A stretch of 36,929 nucleotides of DNA from Granulosicoccus sp. (GTDB taxonomy: Bacteria; Pseudomonadota; Gammaproteobacteria; Granulosicoccales; Granulosicoccaceae), in assembly GCA_020627685.1 (NCBI GenBank), contig JAHDGK010000046.1:1-36929 (forward strand). The letters are read 5' to 3'. This document shows, piece by piece, positions 34,862-36,929 of this stretch. The position numbers and the translations under genes were made by a program. The notes below the pieces were generated by a model. The model was not told where the DNA came from, did no database searches, and was given only the letters and a program-made list of their open reading frames with translations. Numbering within the stretch: position 1 is the stretch's first letter; every line of letters starts with the position of its first letter.

Positions 34862-36208
34862 GTGACTAGCCGTATTCAAGTGCGTGGGCTAAAAAGCAAA
34901 CATCACACAATGATGAACACATATCAAAATCTAACCCCTGAGTTTTGTGAGTCTCTACTTTATTCTATGTTTTCAGCAGCGGTTGAGGCGGCACAACCCC
35001 GAAACAACCTTGCCGAATTCCTACCCTCAAAGCCCCGCGGGCGTACCATCGTGGTGGGCGCTGGTAAGGCTTCCGCTGCGATGGCGGTGAGTGTCGAAGA
35101 ATACTGGACGCACGAACTAACCGGATTAGTCGCTGTTCCACGTGGGGCCACTCTTTCTTGTAGCCAAATTGAAATCATTGAAACCCGTCACCCTGTGCCT
35201 GATGAGGCGAGTGAAGACGCCTCCCGACGAATTTTAGACATGGTTGAAGATCTGACCAATGATGATCTTGTTTTAGCCTTGCTATCAGGAGGAGGATCTT
35301 CGCTTTTAAGTTGTGCTGGGGCAGGGTTAACTTTGCAAGATAAACAAACGGTTAATGCAAAGCTTTTGTCTTCTGGCGCTACTATTCGAGAAATGAACGT
35401 TGTTAGAAAACATCTATCTGGAATAAAGGGGGGGAAGCTCGCTGCCGCGGCCTATCCCGCGAAAGTTGTGACTCTTCTTGTTTCAGACGTGCCTGGTGAC
35501 GATTGCGCATCTATCGCTTCTGGGCCTACAGTGCCGGACACCTCAACTAACGCAGAAGCCATTGATATAATCAATCGGTACGGTCTTGAGTTATCTCAAT
35601 CAGTTCTAAAGTTTCTCCGCAGTTCGGAATCTAATACAGTTCGCCCCTCTGACTATCGTATGCAAAACTTAACAACCGAACTGATTTGCACTCCTCAAAA
35701 GTCTCTGGAGGCTGCAGCAAGAGTTGCGGAGAGGTTTGGCTTTGCAACGATGATCTTGGGTGATGCCATAGAAGGTGAGGCTCGCGAGGTAGGCAAGGTA
35801 CTATCGGGAATAACCCAGCAGATCATGAAATATGATCAGCCGATTACCGCACCAGCTGTCTTGATCTCTGGTGGCGAGACTACAGTGAGTATTAGCTCTG
35901 AAGGTGGGCGTGGAGGACGAAATACTGAATGTCTGCTGGGTTTTGCAGAAGCGTTAGGTAAAACTCACCGAGTTTATGCAATTGCTTGTGATACTGATGG
36001 CATAGACGGTAGTGAGAAAAATGCTGGTGCTATTTGGACACCTCAGCTACAAGAAGTGGCTGCAGACCAACGCTTAAGGCCCAACAGTTTTCTTGAAAGA
36101 AATGATGCATGGTCATTCTTTAATTTGGTAGATGGTTTGGTGAACACAGGCGCTACCCATACAAATGTAAACGATTTTCGGGCCATTCTTGTCGTGCCTA
36201 GTGTCTAG
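34862..36208 (+). CDS. MOFRL-type glycerate kinase (GckA/TtuD family)
   Basis: The 448-residue protein has the glycerate kinase class layout: a GckA N-terminal domain with VVGAGKASAAMA, VLALLSGGGSSLLS, the KHLSGIKGGKLA motif, and a C-terminal MOFRL domain with ISGGETTVS, GGRGGRNTE and CDTDGIDGSE. It phosphorylates D-glycerate with ATP, usually to 2-phosphoglycerate. The start is uncertain: GTG 34862 has AGAGGA just upstream, TTG 34823 extends it by 13 codons but overlaps a likely operator, and ATG 34910/34913 fits the family N-terminus best. A glycerate product is therefore expected from the neighbouring pathway. Confidence 0.9.
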   Translation: MTSRIQVRGLKSKHHTMMNTYQNLTPEFCESLLYSMFSAAVEAAQPRNNLAEFLPSKPRGRTIVVGAGKASAAMAVSVEEYWTHELTGLVAVPRGATLSCSQIEIIETRHPVPDEASEDASRRILDMVEDLTNDDLVLALLSGGGSSLLSCAGAGLTLQDKQTVNAKLLSSGATIREMNVVRKHLSGIKGGKLAAAAYPAKVVTLLVSDVPGDDCASIASGPTVPDTSTNAEAIDIINRYGLELSQSVLKFLRSSESNTVRPSDYRMQNLTTELICTPQKSLEAAARVAERFGFATMILGDAIEGEAREVGKVLSGITQQIMKYDQPITAPAVLISGGETTVSISSEGGRGGRNTECLLGFAEALGKTHRVYAIACDTDGIDGSEKNAGAIWTPQLQEVAADQRLRPNSFLERNDAWSFFNLVDGLVNTGATHTNVNDFRAILVVPSV

Positions 36209-36794
36209 TACGTTCTCAACTCCCTAATTGAGTGTTGATCTGGTTTTTTGTGAACTTTGCATTCCATTGTTCACGCTCTAAGTGTGACTGCCTTCCTTTA
36301 AAGCTTGTTGAATGACAACGAGTGAGCTTTCCTCTGGACTAATGCCACTGCATAAGTGGGAACTTTAGTTCTTATGAGATACAGACTATTTGTTGAGTGA
36401 GTTCACTAAGGCATTTCAGCAGGCTAAGTCACTTCTCTATCGCAAAAGGTTCCTCTAGTACCTTTGCTCTATCTTACTGCTTGAGATTGTATTGTTAAAA
36501 ATTTAACTAAGGCGTCAGTGGAAGTTCAGTCAACCCTATTTTTGCCATTCATAGCCAGTCGCACTTCGTATATGGATTCATAAAATAGAGGAATAGCTTG
36601 GTTAAATTTTTACGCCACCCTTACTAAAAAGAAAAATATCTTGTGTTGTATCACATTTCTTCGGTTATGCAGCTCCATTAATTAGTGCGCATCTGATTTT
36701 GGTGTGGTTCGTGCTTTTTTGTTTGTGAATGAAAGTTATCTACATCAACAGTTTCTATTACCTATTTGATTTCCACAACTCGGAAGGACTATAC
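36209..36794. other. Gene-less stretch before the last gene
   Basis: No gene is seen on either strand. A weak hairpin CTCAA/TTGAG (36215-36219 and 36228-36232) followed after about 13 nt by a T-run may end the glycerate kinase transcript. The rest is AT-rich and probably holds the promoter of the gene starting at 36795, but no clear -35/-10 pair was found. Confidence 0.4.
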
Positions 36795-36929
36795 GTGAAG
36801 ATTGGTCGATTTTTTTTGTATTCGATAGTGTTGGTATTCAACATATTTTTCTCAAAAGGCGCGATGGCCAACATCCCGGTGGATGCGAACCTTTTCATTT
36901 TTGTAGTAGATGCGTCTACTGTAGAAGCG
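36795..36929 (+). CDS. Start of a gene for a secreted or exported protein (partial)
   Basis: Forty-five codons are present and the frame is open to the window edge. GTG 36795 follows GGAAGGA (36782-36788), a strong ribosome binding site. The first 25 residues form a Sec signal peptide: KIGRF, a hydrophobic core (FLYSIVLVFNIFF), and a likely cleavage after AMA. The mature part starts NIPVDANLFIFVVD. Family is not recognisable from this fragment. It probably begins a new, unrelated unit. Confidence 0.7.
   Translation, partial: MKIGRFFLYSIVLVFNIFFSKGAMANIPVDANLFIFVVDASTVEA

Noticed and set aside
36640-36660. CRP-like site TGTG...CACA
   Set aside because: The half-sites are separated by six bases rather than the eight between TGTG and CACA in the CRP consensus.

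Overview
The window looks like chromosome of a gammaproteobacterium of moderate GC content. The best evidence is a Hrp1-type type III secretion system (T3SS), the kind found in Pseudomonas syringae and Erwinia: split HrcQa/HrcQb, HrpJ, HrpQ, HrpO and HrpP homologues, and promoters of the HrpL (ECF sigma factor) 'hrp box' type. The genus cannot be named from the sequence alone. Every convincing gene is on the + strand.

Region 1 (1-19.1 kb) is the secretion system. A harpin-like protein (740-1516) and an unrecognised Ser-rich secreted-type protein (2253-3080) come first. They are followed by a small HrpF/SctF-type protein, secretin HrcC, an HrpT-like lipoprotein, gatekeeper HrpJ and export gate HrcV. 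After a gene-less gap with a hairpin and a full-consensus hrp box, a second compact operon runs hrpQ-hrcN-hrpO-hrpP-hrcQa-hrcQb-hrcR-hrcS-hrcT-hrcU. It is followed by a 689-residue cysteine-free protein that looks like a translocator or effector. Three hrp boxes with the same 15-nt spacer can be seen, ahead of the harpin gene, the 275-aa gene and hrpQ. The inner-ring lipoprotein (HrcJ), HrpA, HrpB, HrpD and HrpE, and any regulators (HrpL, HrpR, HrpS), are not in the window. HrpG and HrpV are also missing from their usual places beside hrcC.

Region 2 (19.2-36.2 kb) is a carbohydrate or polyol uptake and catabolism cluster. A perfect 16-bp LacI-type palindrome precedes a run of nearly contiguous genes: Gfo/Idh/MocA oxidoreductase, family I CoA-transferase, enoyl-CoA hydratase, aldehyde dehydrogenase, a CUT1 sugar ABC transporter (binding protein, two permeases, ATPase), an unrecognised 461-aa protein, SDR dehydrogenase, GMC oxidoreductase, Dabb protein, DUF993 aldolase-like protein and a LacI-family repressor. 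A MOFRL-type glycerate kinase follows after a short gap that holds a weaker copy of the operator. Together they suggest import of a small glycoside or polyol, oxidation of its alcohol to aldehyde and acid, activation as a CoA ester, hydration and oxidation, aldol-type cleavage, and entry of glycerate into central metabolism. The substrate is not known.

Region 3 (36.2 kb to the end) is a gene-less stretch and then the first 45 codons of a gene for a secreted protein that runs off the right edge.
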